A stretch of 64,000 bases of DNA, taken from Planctomycetota bacterium. GTDB lineage: Bacteria; Planctomycetota; Planctomycetia; Pirellulales; Pirellulaceae. The notes below the pieces were generated by a model. It ran no database searches. It had not been told where the DNA came from and saw nothing but the letters and a program-made list of their open reading frames with translations. The DNA is taken from assembly GCA_014238905.1 (NCBI GenBank), contig JABAAE010000009.1:124001-188000 (forward strand), read 5' to 3'. Below are positions 27,796 to 36,192 of the stretch, one piece after another (the first letter of the stretch is position 1; each line of letters begins with the position of its first letter). The translations under genes and the position numbers were made by a program.

Positions 27796-28554
27796 TCAAT
27801 CAGATTTCTTCTTGGGCCCCATTATTTTGTGCAGAACCATTTTGATTGGATCGTAATACCGATCAACGACCCTCTCTTTGAGCGGAATAATGGCATTGTC
27901 GGTGATCGTGATGTTCTCTGGACATACTTTTGTACAGCATTTGGTGATATTACAATAACCAATCCCATTCGACTTTTTGAGATCAGGCACCCGATCTTCT
28001 TGATCCAATGGATGCATCTCCAAGGCAGCATTGTAAACAAAGTACCTGGGCCCAATGAATTCATCATGTTTATGATGATCTCTTAGGACATGGCAAACAT
28101 CCTGACAGAGGAAGCATTCAATGCATTTTCGAAATTCCTGCACTCGCTCGACGTCCTTCTGAGCCATGTTCCAGGATCCATCTTCATTATCTGGCTGACG
28201 TGGCTTAAAGGGTTTAATATTTTGCTTCACCCGGTAGTTGTAGGAAACATCGGCTACCAAATCCTTGACTGGGGGGAAAGCTCTCATCGGTTCGATCGTG
28301 ACTGGCTCTTCCAGATCGAAATCACTTAGACGAGTCATGCACATCAGCTTCGGCATGCCATTTATTTCCGCCGAGCAGGATCCACATTTGCCCGCCTTGC
28401 AATTCCACCGAACGGCAAGGTCGTTGGCAGACTCCGCCTGAATTTGATGCACTGCATCAAGAACCACCATGCCGTCGCTTACTTCGGTCTGGAATTCCTG
28501 AAACTCTCCCGAATCTTTATCACCGCGCCAGACTTTAAACGTCGTGTTTGCCAT
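27796..28554 (-). CDS. sdhB: Succinate dehydrogenase iron-sulfur subunit
   Basis: A 252-residue SdhB subunit. The ferredoxin-like N-terminus binds the [2Fe-2S] centre through CKAGKCGSCSAEINGMPKLMC (a run of Cys near residues 53-73), and the C-terminal helical part binds the [4Fe-4S] and [3Fe-4S] centres through CIECFLCQDVC and CNITKCCTKVCPE. It passes electrons from the flavoprotein to the membrane anchor and quinone. It is the last gene of the leftward sdhC-sdhA-sdhB operon, 121 bases after sdhA. Length and motif layout fit the actinobacterial Sdh1-like group. Confidence 0.96.
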   Translation of the reverse strand: MANTTFKVWRGDKDSGEFQEFQTEVSDGMVVLDAVHQIQAESANDLAVRWNCKAGKCGSCSAEINGMPKLMCMTRLSDFDLEEPVTIEPMRAFPPVKDLVADVSYNYRVKQNIKPFKPRQPDNEDGSWNMAQKDVERVQEFRKCIECFLCQDVCHVLRDHHKHDEFIGPRYFVYNAALEMHPLDQEDRVPDLKKSNGIGYCNITKCCTKVCPENITITDNAIIPLKERVVDRYYDPIKMVLHKIMGPKKKSD

Positions 28555-28675
28555 AGTTTTTTACTCAATCCAACCGTTTGAAAATCTCTTATCCCAGAAT
28601 CAACAAACTGCCGCTCTCCTAATCCAACCCAAGCCAGATTAAAAAAAACATTGCCAATCCCAGCAATCCTCTTTT

Positions 28676-30499
28676 TCATCGTCGTTCGTCGATGATTTCC
28701 TGCAACTCGTCTGGCAATTCAGGAATCGTTTCCTGAATTGCCTCCATTTGTCCGTCTGCTCCCTGGCGTAAAACGGTATTTACATTACCGAACGCATCTT
28801 CTTTCTCCGGAAAATCGTCTCGCGTGTGAGCTCCACGACTTTCTTTCCTGATCACCGCTGCTCTGGCAACCGCTTCAGAGACCACGAGCAAATTTTGTAA
28901 ATCCAATGCCGTATGCCAGCCGGGGTTGTACTGCCGGTTGCCAGGAGCTCGAACTGTCTGGGCACGACCTTTCAGAACTTCTATCTCATCAATCGCCGAA
29001 AGAATTTCCTCTTCTTTTCGGACAATACCCACTTTGTCCTGCATCAGCTCCTGTAGTTCATATTGAATCTGATAGGCCCCCCCATCAACCTGAGCTCGGC
29101 CGGAATCCAGAGGCCCCAAAGCGGCCGCTTGAGCGGTGCTAACCTGGTCTGGATCTATCGAAGCCTCACCATTTTCCTTCGCAAACTTAGCCGCGTGCTC
29201 ACCTGCCAATTTCCCAAACACAACCAAATCGGAAAGTGAGTTTCCACCCAACCGATTCGCCCCATGCAATCCGGCTGCACATTCACCGGCTGCATAGAGA
29301 CCGGGAACGGTAGACATTTGAGTTTCACCGTCAACACGAATACCACCCATGACATAGTGCGTCGTGGGACCTACTTCCATCGGCTCTTTGGTAATATCTA
29401 TCCCCGCCAACTCCTTGAACTGGTGGTACATGCTGGGCAACTTCTTTTTGATGTGCGCCTCTGCATTGGGAATTTTTTCCTTGATCCAGGCAATGTCCAG
29501 AAAGGCACCACCGTGGGGCGAACCACGCCCTTCACGAACCTCGCGTAAAATACATCTGGCCACGTGGTCGCGTGTCAGTAATTCAGGTGGCCTCCTAGCC
29601 TGCCTGTCCGTTTTCGTAACGTACCTCCAACCTTCTTCCGGATTATCAGCAGTCGAACTCTGGTAATTCTCCGGAATATCACCAAACATGAATCGTTCAT
29701 CGTTTTTGTTTTTGAGTACTCCACCCTCGCCACGGACCCCCTCAGTCACCAGAATTCCACGCACACTGGGAGGCCACACCATTCCCGTGGGATGAAATTG
29801 AACAAACTCCATATCGATTAAATCAGCACCCGACCGGTAAGCCAGCGTCTGACCATCTCCGGTATACTCCCATGAATTACTCGTTATTTTGTAGGCTCTT
29901 CCGATTCCGCCTGTTGCCAGCACAATCGCCTTGGCCTTAAACAGCTTGAATTTCCCCAGCTCGCGGGTGTATGCCAAGGCACCACAAACGCGATCACCAT
30001 CCTTAAGCAAGCTGGACATGGTGCATTCCATATGCACATCAATACCTTGATGGATACCATGATCCTGTAACGTTCGGATCATCTCCAATCCGGTACGATC
30101 ACCAACATGTGCTAAACGGGGATGAGCATGCCCCCCGAAATTCCTTTGCATGATTTTCCCCGCCGCCGTTCGATCAAAAACAGCGCCCCATGCTTCCAGT
30201 TCCCGAACTCTGTCAGGTGCCTGTTGGGCATGCAGTTGGGCCATCCTCCAATTGTTCAGGTAATAGCCACCTCTCATCGTGTCTGCAAAGTGAGTCTTCC
30301 AGCTATCACGTTCGTCCACGTTCGCCAAGGCAGCAGCCATGCCGCCTTCGGCCATCACCGTATGAGCCTTGCCTAGAAGAGATTTGCACACCAGTCCGAC
30401 TGAAACTCCTTGCGCAGACGCCTCGATCGCCGCTCTTAGTCCAGCCCCACCTGCACCGATGATTAAAACATCGTGCTCAATTGTCTCAATTTCCGCCAT
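28676..30499 (-). CDS. sdhA: Succinate dehydrogenase flavoprotein subunit
   Basis: A 607-residue SdhA subunit that oxidises succinate to fumarate. The FAD-binding GAGGAGLRAAIEA is at the N-terminus, HTVMAEGGMAAAL contains the His that links FAD covalently, and QFHPTG and NRLGGNSLSDLVVFG are active-site segments. The ATG at 30499 is used because it overlaps the sdhC stop in TGATG, implying translational coupling; an upstream start at 30571 would overlap sdhC by 72 bases and add residues without homology. The HTVMAEGG spelling is typical of the Sdh1-type enzymes. Confidence 0.97.
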   Translation of the reverse strand: MAEIETIEHDVLIIGAGGAGLRAAIEASAQGVSVGLVCKSLLGKAHTVMAEGGMAAALANVDERDSWKTHFADTMRGGYYLNNWRMAQLHAQQAPDRVRELEAWGAVFDRTAAGKIMQRNFGGHAHPRLAHVGDRTGLEMIRTLQDHGIHQGIDVHMECTMSSLLKDGDRVCGALAYTRELGKFKLFKAKAIVLATGGIGRAYKITSNSWEYTGDGQTLAYRSGADLIDMEFVQFHPTGMVWPPSVRGILVTEGVRGEGGVLKNKNDERFMFGDIPENYQSSTADNPEEGWRYVTKTDRQARRPPELLTRDHVARCILREVREGRGSPHGGAFLDIAWIKEKIPNAEAHIKKKLPSMYHQFKELAGIDITKEPMEVGPTTHYVMGGIRVDGETQMSTVPGLYAAGECAAGLHGANRLGGNSLSDLVVFGKLAGEHAAKFAKENGEASIDPDQVSTAQAAALGPLDSGRAQVDGGAYQIQYELQELMQDKVGIVRKEEEILSAIDEIEVLKGRAQTVRAPGNRQYNPGWHTALDLQNLLVVSEAVARAAVIRKESRGAHTRDDFPEKEDAFGNVNTVLRQGADGQMEAIQETIPELPDELQEIIDERR

Positions 30500-31305
30500 C
30501 AATAAATCCTGTAATCGTGCCAAATACCCATCGAACAGAGACGGACGTAAACATCGGTGAAGGCCACCCAAACTAAACTAAACCAAGCCCAGATCATGTG
30601 TTGGCCATTCAAGCAACTCACGCAGTCATAACATTTGGATCGCATCGGCGAGGGGGATGTCGTATCGCTACCTCCACCCACCAAGTGCCGCAGGGAATGG
30701 CATCCTGTGGTGTAGCCACCTAGCAGAAACACATTCATGCACAACACGAGTGACCCGACGCCTATCCCAAAATCATTGAACTTCTCGTCGCCATCGTCAT
30801 CAAAAAAGAATCCCTGAATCGCGTCATAAGTCAGAAAACACAAAAACAAGAGGGCGAAGTAAAGAAAATACCGGTGGAGATTCTGCAGAATCAGCGGGAG
30901 GTGCTGTTCACCCAAGTAATTATTCCTCGGTTCACCGACCGAACACGATGGCGGATCGGCCCAAAATGCTTTGTAATAAGCACCTCGGTAGTAGTAACAA
31001 GTCATCCGAAAACCGGCGGGAAAAGGCAGAATCAATAATGCCGGAGAAAAAGGTAGCCAGCCTGGCCACCATGAGGGCTGGGCCCCAAATATGCTGTGGT
31101 GCGAATCTCCCCATAAAACAGGGGAATAAAAAGGTGACAGGTAATTGCCAAATTCGAAGTGGGCATTTTGAAAAGCCGCCCAGGTCGCATAGACAATGAA
31201 CGCCGAAAGAACCGAAAACACAACCACTGGTATGATCCACCAATTGTCTTTCCTTAGCGTTTCTCCCCAACCTCGTTTTTCAAGACCAGTTAGATCCTCT
31301 GCCAT
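30499..31305 (-). CDS. sdhC: Succinate dehydrogenase membrane anchor, long single-subunit type
   Basis: A membrane anchor of 268 residues (ATG 31305) with about five hydrophobic segments, much longer than the 110-130-residue SdhC of proteobacteria. In this arrangement one long anchor replaces SdhC and SdhD, as in the Mycobacterium Sdh1 operon. Several His residues in the membrane (for example in HRYFLYFALL and TTGCHSLRHL) could bind haem or organise the quinone site. An unusual CYDCVSC cluster lies near residue 232. Its stop overlaps the sdhA start. Assignment rests on operon position and topology more than on strong motifs. Confidence 0.85.
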   Translation of the reverse strand: MAEDLTGLEKRGWGETLRKDNWWIIPVVVFSVLSAFIVYATWAAFQNAHFEFGNYLSPFYSPVLWGDSHHSIFGAQPSWWPGWLPFSPALLILPFPAGFRMTCYYYRGAYYKAFWADPPSCSVGEPRNNYLGEQHLPLILQNLHRYFLYFALLFLCFLTYDAIQGFFFDDDGDEKFNDFGIGVGSLVLCMNVFLLGGYTTGCHSLRHLVGGGSDTTSPSPMRSKCYDCVSCLNGQHMIWAWFSLVWVAFTDVYVRLCSMGIWHDYRIY

Positions 31306-31822
31306 TGATAAGCTTTCAAGTCGCAACCCAGGGAATTTATTCCAAATAGATCAAAATTGTTGACGATTTAAATCACATTGTCAAACCGACTTCATGTGAA
31401 TTAGCAGGGGGAAGCACCATGCTGCTTCTCCTAACATAATACCGAGGCCCAACAGCGGCTTTAACAGAAAAACAATGAACCGGCAGTAAGGGAACGCCAA
31501 AACCGTTCTGGCGACGCTCAGCGGTAACCCTAGTCATTGGTCGGCAGATCCGGTTGGACCAGCTCAATACTGGGCCATCCAGAGCCCTTGAGACCGACAA
31601 GACGGGTTCTGGTCTAATCAGTAGCAAAGCCCGAAACGACAGGAGACGTTCGCACAAAATATTGCGGCAACCGTCATCTGGCTTGCTACTTATTGACGAT
31701 CCCCTCAAAATAGATCCGAAAATAGATCCGAAAATAGATCCGAAAATAGATCCGAAAATAGTCCTCTGGATTGTAATCTGGTTAGTAACGATGTGGTTAT
31801 TAACGATGAAACCTCGGCCGGC
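31306..31822. other. Intergenic region with 12-bp tandem repeat
   Basis: About 500 bases upstream of both sdhC (leftward) and the next rightward gene. Apart from the tandem repeat listed separately I see no gene. A 152-codon leftward frame and a 95-codon rightward frame cross it, but both are Arg-rich or translate the repeat and lack ribosome sites. The sdh promoter should lie in the right-hand part. Confidence 0.5.
31707..31761 (+). repeat. Tandem repeat, 12-bp unit, 4.6 copies
   Basis: AAAATAGATCCG repeats four times without change (31707-31754) and is followed by seven bases of a fifth copy. It lies between sdhC and a small membrane-protein gene. The unit is a multiple of three and would read KIDP in one rightward frame and FGSI in a leftward frame, but neither frame looks coding. 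Confidence 0.9.
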
Positions 31823-32278
31823 ATGGAGCATGATCCGTTGAAGAGAATTTCCGAAAAAGAACTACATCCTGAATACTCACTTATTGAGGATTCAAGAGCC
31901 GCAACACTGACGTTTTATTGCGGCCTCTTGGGTGTGATTTGTTGTTTAGGACTTTTTGTGTGTTACCAATACTTCATGAGGGAAATCCAGGCGATTGTTG
32001 AATCAAATTTGGTAGATGAGACGACAGTCCCCTTGGACAACACGATGCTCATCCAACTCGTCAATGAAAAGCTAGTCTTGATTAGGAATGTTTGCCTTCC
32101 AATTTTCATGGCGGCAAACCTGTTATGGGTAGCCGGTGCTTACACGTGGAGTCTTGATTATCGCAAGACTCCAAGAAATCGGTTACAGCGCAGTACCGGG
32201 GGCACCTTTGTTTTCATGACAGCCGCTATTTGCCTATTTATCTGGTACTGGATATTTAACGTAATACCCCGTTCGTAG
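31823..32278 (+). CDS. Small membrane protein of unknown function
   Basis: About 151 residues from the ATG at 31823 (an in-frame GTG at 31793 is possible). Three hydrophobic segments are visible: LTFYCGLLGVICCLGLFVCYQYF, VCLPIFMAANLLWVAGAYTW and FVFMTAAICLFIWYWIF, each shortened here to its region near residues 29-51, 91-110 and 127-143. The N-terminus is acidic and charged. I do not recognise a family. Coding is supported by length and coherent membrane topology; no strong ribosome site is seen, so confidence is moderate. Confidence 0.55.
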   Translation: MEHDPLKRISEKELHPEYSLIEDSRAATLTFYCGLLGVICCLGLFVCYQYFMREIQAIVESNLVDETTVPLDNTMLIQLVNEKLVLIRNVCLPIFMAANLLWVAGAYTWSLDYRKTPRNRLQRSTGGTFVFMTAAICLFIWYWIFNVIPRS

Positions 32279-32373
32279 ACGACTGCTGAAAAACCTGCTT
32301 GATCATTTCGACTTAATTTCCAATGAAACGCGCATAGATCGGCCAGAAAGTGCGTTCCAATTGGGTCACCAAT

Positions 32374-33228
32374 CTAGGCAGCCCATCGGCGGAACGGTTG
32401 AATGCTCTCGATTTCCAGCAACGCAACTTGACTGAATATGGACTCAATTGTCGGGCGCCTCAGAGGGTGCAAACGAGTCATTGCGTTCAACAACTGGTAG
32501 AGGCCTGGAATCGGTGCGACAGACTGCGTCACAGGGCCACTGAAGACCGCATCGCTGGAATCGTCATTGGATTCCCCGATTTCGCCGGGCTGGCAAAAAA
32601 ACTCTTTCATCGTTTGACCAAGGGAATAAATATCTGCACTGACGGTCACTGGGTCATTTCCTTTTACGCATTCAGGTGCGATGTAACCCAATGACCCGGC
32701 CAGGGATTGGGTCGCTCGGATAAAAGGCTGAACCTTTTCGGATAGTCCCAAATCGATGATCGTGGCCTGCCCGGACTGGCGGTCAACAATCAGGTTTCTG
32801 GGCGCGATATCGCCATGACGGATCTGCTCCTGATGCAGCGCCTGCAAACCTTCGCAAATTTGTCGAAAAAACATCAGCCGATCCTCGAATCGCAGGGGCG
32901 AAGCCTGACGACCGGCAAGCTTTTCGACTTCAAGAACTTGCTGAATGGAGTCTCCCTGAATCCTGGCTGACACCAAAAATGGGGTATTTGCCGTCAAGTC
33001 TTCATCCAGAAAAGAAATCAAATTCGGATGTGAAACCAGCTCGGCACAAGCGTGTTCACGCCACAACATGGATCTGGCAAATTCCGAGCCATCTGACAAA
33101 GGATCAACGTATTTAATGACATAATCCACCTGTGGAGAGAGCCCATCGATAGGCGAGGCAACACAAACATTCGCCCATCGCCCCGCAGCAATCTCAGTTC
33201 CGAGCCTCCAGTTCCCTAATTCCATCAT
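32374..33228 (-). CDS. Soluble Ser/Thr protein kinase-like protein (non-RD)
   Basis: A 284-residue protein consisting of just a Hanks-type kinase domain. The ATP-binding Lys39 is in YVIKYV and the helix-C Glu is near 58. The catalytic loop is HGDIAPRN with Asp140 and Asn145: the Arg of HRD is replaced by Gly, making it a non-RD kinase. The metal-binding motif is DLG (Asp159) rather than DFG, and APE is at 184-186. These residues suggest an active enzyme. There is no membrane or sensor domain, unusual beside the large receptor-like planctomycete kinases. GGAAAG precedes the start. It is divergent from the sugar ABC transporter, 160 bases apart. Confidence 0.85.
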   Translation of the reverse strand: MMELGNWRLGTEIAAGRWANVCVASPIDGLSPQVDYVIKYVDPLSDGSEFARSMLWREHACAELVSHPNLISFLDEDLTANTPFLVSARIQGDSIQQVLEVEKLAGRQASPLRFEDRLMFFRQICEGLQALHQEQIRHGDIAPRNLIVDRQSGQATIIDLGLSEKVQPFIRATQSLAGSLGYIAPECVKGNDPVTVSADIYSLGQTMKEFFCQPGEIGESNDDSSDAVFSGPVTQSVAPIPGLYQLLNAMTRLHPLRRPTIESIFSQVALLEIESIQPFRRWAA

Positions 33229-33388
33229 CTTTCCTTTGCCAAAGAGATTGCTTTGATTATCGGCAAAATGCGAGGTTTCGCTGCAGCGTCAAACTCAACT
33301 TAACCCGATTTGCCAGCAACTATTGTTTTTGAACCTCATCGTCCCTTAAAATCAGGGATTCAAAACGAATCATGGGAGAATATTTTTG

Positions 33389-34438
33389 ATGAATAAAACC
33401 AGTTTATTCCTGCTATCCGGTGTTCTATTCCTGCTTGGATGTGGTGGTGGTGTCGAAAAAAAATCAGGTAGTTCCAACGAGAATGTCAAGCAAGGGAAAA
33501 TCAAGCTTGCCTACGTGACCAACGGAGTGGCGGAGTTCTGGAACATCGCTAAGGCTGGCGCACTAAAAGCCGGCAAGGAACTCGGCGTTCAGGTAGAAGT
33601 CATCATGCCAAACGCCGAAGGTGGCCGAGCCGCCAATCAAAATGCCGAAATGGAAAAGTTAATTGCCAATAAGTTTCAGGGCATCGCCGTTAGCCCTTGC
33701 GATCCAGGCAATCAAACCAGCATCTTGAATCAGGTCGGAGAAAATTCGCAATTCATCACGCATGATTCTGATGCACCCGAGAGCAACCGGAAACTTTACA
33801 TTGGCATGAGTAATTATGATGCTGGCTTTATGGTTGCCGACCTTGTGAAACGCAGTTGTCCTGACGGTGGCAAGGTCATTGTCTTTATTGGTTCGGTAGA
33901 CCAGCTCAATGGCCGGTTAAGACGTCAAGGTGTCATCGACGGCCTCCTTGGTCGTGAACCGGACGAATCACGCATTGACGCGATTGATGGAGAACTCTCG
34001 GATCCGAATTCAAAGTACACTGTACTGGCAACCTACATTGACAATTTTGATGAGGCACTCAAGACATCTCTTCCCGAGCAAGCGCTCGCTAAGTACGACA
34101 ACGTCGACTGCATGGTTGGTCTTTTTGAATACAACCCCCCCAAAATTTTTGCCGCACTTAAAAGCGCCAATCTACTTGGAAAAGTGAAAGTCGTTGGTTT
34201 TGATGAAAATCTGGAAACCCTGCAACAGATTCGGGACGGTAATTGTACAGGAACGGTGGTTCAAAACCCCTTCATGTATGGCTATCAATCGATTCAGGTT
34301 CTCAATCGCCTGGTCAACGGCGATCAAACGGATCTTAACGAATCCAAATATCTTGATGTTCCAGCTAAAATCATCGACAAGGAAAATGTTGATGAATTTG
34401 AAAAAGAACTCAAGGATAACATTGCCGCCGGTAAATAG
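33389..34438 (+). CDS. Sugar ABC transporter substrate-binding lipoprotein (RbsB-like)
   Basis: A 349-residue periplasmic-binding-protein family I lipoprotein. The lipobox is LLGC with Cys18, after which a Gly/Ser linker leads to IKLAYVTNGVAEFWNIAKAG, the typical start of RbsB-like proteins. The hinge segments PCDPGNQTSILNQ and GFDENLETLQQIRDG are also typical. The ATG at 33389 follows GGGAGA by nine bases. It delivers a sugar to the ATPase and permease encoded downstream. A perfect 14-bp hairpin follows 18 bases after the stop and may lower expression of the later genes relative to this one. Sugar not known. Confidence 0.94.
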   Translation: MNKTSLFLLSGVLFLLGCGGGVEKKSGSSNENVKQGKIKLAYVTNGVAEFWNIAKAGALKAGKELGVQVEVIMPNAEGGRAANQNAEMEKLIANKFQGIAVSPCDPGNQTSILNQVGENSQFITHDSDAPESNRKLYIGMSNYDAGFMVADLVKRSCPDGGKVIVFIGSVDQLNGRLRRQGVIDGLLGREPDESRIDAIDGELSDPNSKYTVLATYIDNFDEALKTSLPEQALAKYDNVDCMVGLFEYNPPKIFAALKSANLLGKVKVVGFDENLETLQQIRDGNCTGTVVQNPFMYGYQSIQVLNRLVNGDQTDLNESKYLDVPAKIIDKENVDEFEKELKDNIAAGK

Positions 34439-34455
34439 TGATTTGAGAAATCAAG

Positions 34456-34486
34456 CATAAAGCGAAGTCTTTGACTTCGCTTTATG
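34456..34486 (+). terminator. Perfect 14-bp stem-loop after the ABC binding-protein gene
   Basis: CATAAAGCGAAGTC, loop TTT, GACTTCGCTTTATG, followed by ATCTTTCTT. The stem is perfect, but the T-tract is weak, so it may be a partial terminator or an RNA-stabilising structure between the binding-protein gene and the ATPase gene. Confidence 0.55.
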
Positions 34487-34641
34487 ATCTTTCTTGATCC
34501 GTTTTGGGTTACTATAGTTAGCTGCCAACCATCACGGTTTGCCTTGGTTTTTAGCGGGGCTTCTGAAGCCCATCACATGCGAACCCAACAACCCTCTTGG
34601 GATTCGGCTTCTATTTCATTCAATGAGTTTTCAAAAAAAAA

Positions 34642-36192
34642 TTGTCCTCCGTCGTACTTAAGGCAAATTCGATCACAAAGAGCTTTCCGGGTGTCAAGGC
34701 GCTCGATAGCGTTTCCCTTGAACTACACCAAGGGGAGGTATTGGCTCTGATTGGTGAGAATGGTGCGGGCAAGAGTACGTTAATGAAAATTCTTGCTGGC
34801 ATTCAGCCCGCCGACAGCGGAGAATTGATCGTCAACGGCGACCAAGTCTCCTTCGACAACGTGCAATCAGCCAACGACGCCGGGATTGCCTTGATCCATC
34901 AGGAATTGAACCTTTGTGAAAACCTCGACCTGGCCGCCAATATTTTTCTCGGCCGAGAGTCACATCAAGCTGGATTTATTCGCACTCGTGATACCTACCA
35001 AAAAGCTCGCCGACTATTGGAGGAGATAGGTCTCTTGGAGGATCCGACAACACTAGCGGGTCAGTTGTCAGTGGGAAAACGACAAATGGTAGAAATTGCC
35101 AAGGCGCTTTCCACCAATGCCAATATCCTGATCATGGATGAACCGACAAGCAGTTTATCTCAACAGGAATCTGAGAATCTCTTTCGAATCATTAACAGTC
35201 TCCGAGATTCCGGCGTCAGTATTATCTACATTTCACATCGACTGGGCGAAGTTAAAGAACTAGCGGACCGGGTAGAGGTGTTTCGAGATGGAGAAAATGC
35301 AGGCACCCTTGCACGCCATGAAATTTCAAACGATGCAATGGTCCGTTTGATGGTAGGGCGGTCCATCAATGAAATGTTTCAATCACGCAACCATACGCCG
35401 GGACCTGTTGTCCTGAAGGTAGATCAATTAGTGACCCCCGCTTATCCAAAGCATCAGATCTCATTCCAACTTGGTAAAGGGGAAATTGTCGGATTGGCTG
35501 GATTAGTCGGAGCAGGACGCACCGAGTTATTGACCACACTGTTCGGCGTGACACCAGCAATTGATGGCGAAATCGAATTTAACGGAAAACCGATCGAAGT
35601 TGATTCCGCGCTGACGGCTGTCAACGCCGGCATCGCACTTGTTCCTGAAGATCGCAAAAAAGATGGACTGGTGCTGGAAATGCCTGTTCGGGAGAATATC
35701 AGTTTACCATCTCTTGACAGGCAATCCCGATTTTCGACATTTACCATTGCTGATCGGGAGCATCAATTAAATCAACAGCTCGTTGACCAACTCTCCATCA
35801 AAACGCCCAGCGGAGACCAACAAGCCAAGTTTTTATCCGGGGGCAATCAACAAAAAATCGTGATTGCCAAGTGGCTTCCTCTGGAGCCAAAACTTTTTAT
35901 GTTGGACGAACCGACACGAGGGGTCGACGTCGGATCCAAAAAGGAAATCTATGAGTTAATCCATCAATTAGCTGACGATGGCGGGACGGTCCTGTTTGTA
36001 TCCAGTGAAATGGAAGAAATTCTCGGATTGTCCGACCGCATTATCGTCATGCATGAAGGAAGGATTTCCGGAGAGCTACAAAAGGCGAATTATTCCGAGG
36101 AAGCGGTCATGACCTTAGCAACCGGCAACGCCGACTCAACATCAAAACAGATCAAACGTTATCAATCGGATTCCATTGTAGCAACAAAATGA
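34642..36192 (+). CDS. Sugar ABC transporter ATPase with two nucleotide-binding domains (RbsA/MglA-like)
   Basis: A 516-residue double ATPase. Domain 1 has Walker A GENGAGKST, signature LSVGKRQM and Walker B ILIMDEPTSSLS; domain 2 has the degenerate Walker A GLVGAGRTE usual for this family, signature LSGGNQQK and LFMLDEPTRGVD. The start is unusual: a TTG at 34642 preceded by nine A residues and no ribosome site. An ATG at 34623 is one base out of frame; removing one A from the run would join it smoothly to the domain. This could be transcriptional slippage, a sequence error or simply a TTG start. It overlaps the permease gene by four bases (ATGA). Confidence 0.94.
   Translation: MSSVVLKANSITKSFPGVKALDSVSLELHQGEVLALIGENGAGKSTLMKILAGIQPADSGELIVNGDQVSFDNVQSANDAGIALIHQELNLCENLDLAANIFLGRESHQAGFIRTRDTYQKARRLLEEIGLLEDPTTLAGQLSVGKRQMVEIAKALSTNANILIMDEPTSSLSQQESENLFRIINSLRDSGVSIIYISHRLGEVKELADRVEVFRDGENAGTLARHEISNDAMVRLMVGRSINEMFQSRNHTPGPVVLKVDQLVTPAYPKHQISFQLGKGEIVGLAGLVGAGRTELLTTLFGVTPAIDGEIEFNGKPIEVDSALTAVNAGIALVPEDRKKDGLVLEMPVRENISLPSLDRQSRFSTFTIADREHQLNQQLVDQLSIKTPSGDQQAKFLSGGNQQKIVIAKWLPLEPKLFMLDEPTRGVDVGSKKEIYELIHQLADDGGTVLFVSSEMEEILGLSDRIIVMHEGRISGELQKANYSEEAVMTLATGNADSTSKQIKRYQSDSIVATK

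Noticed and set aside
31373-31831. Leftward 152-codon open frame containing FGSI repeats
   Set aside because: It simply translates the 12-bp tandem repeat, is rich in Arg and Pro, and has no ribosome site.
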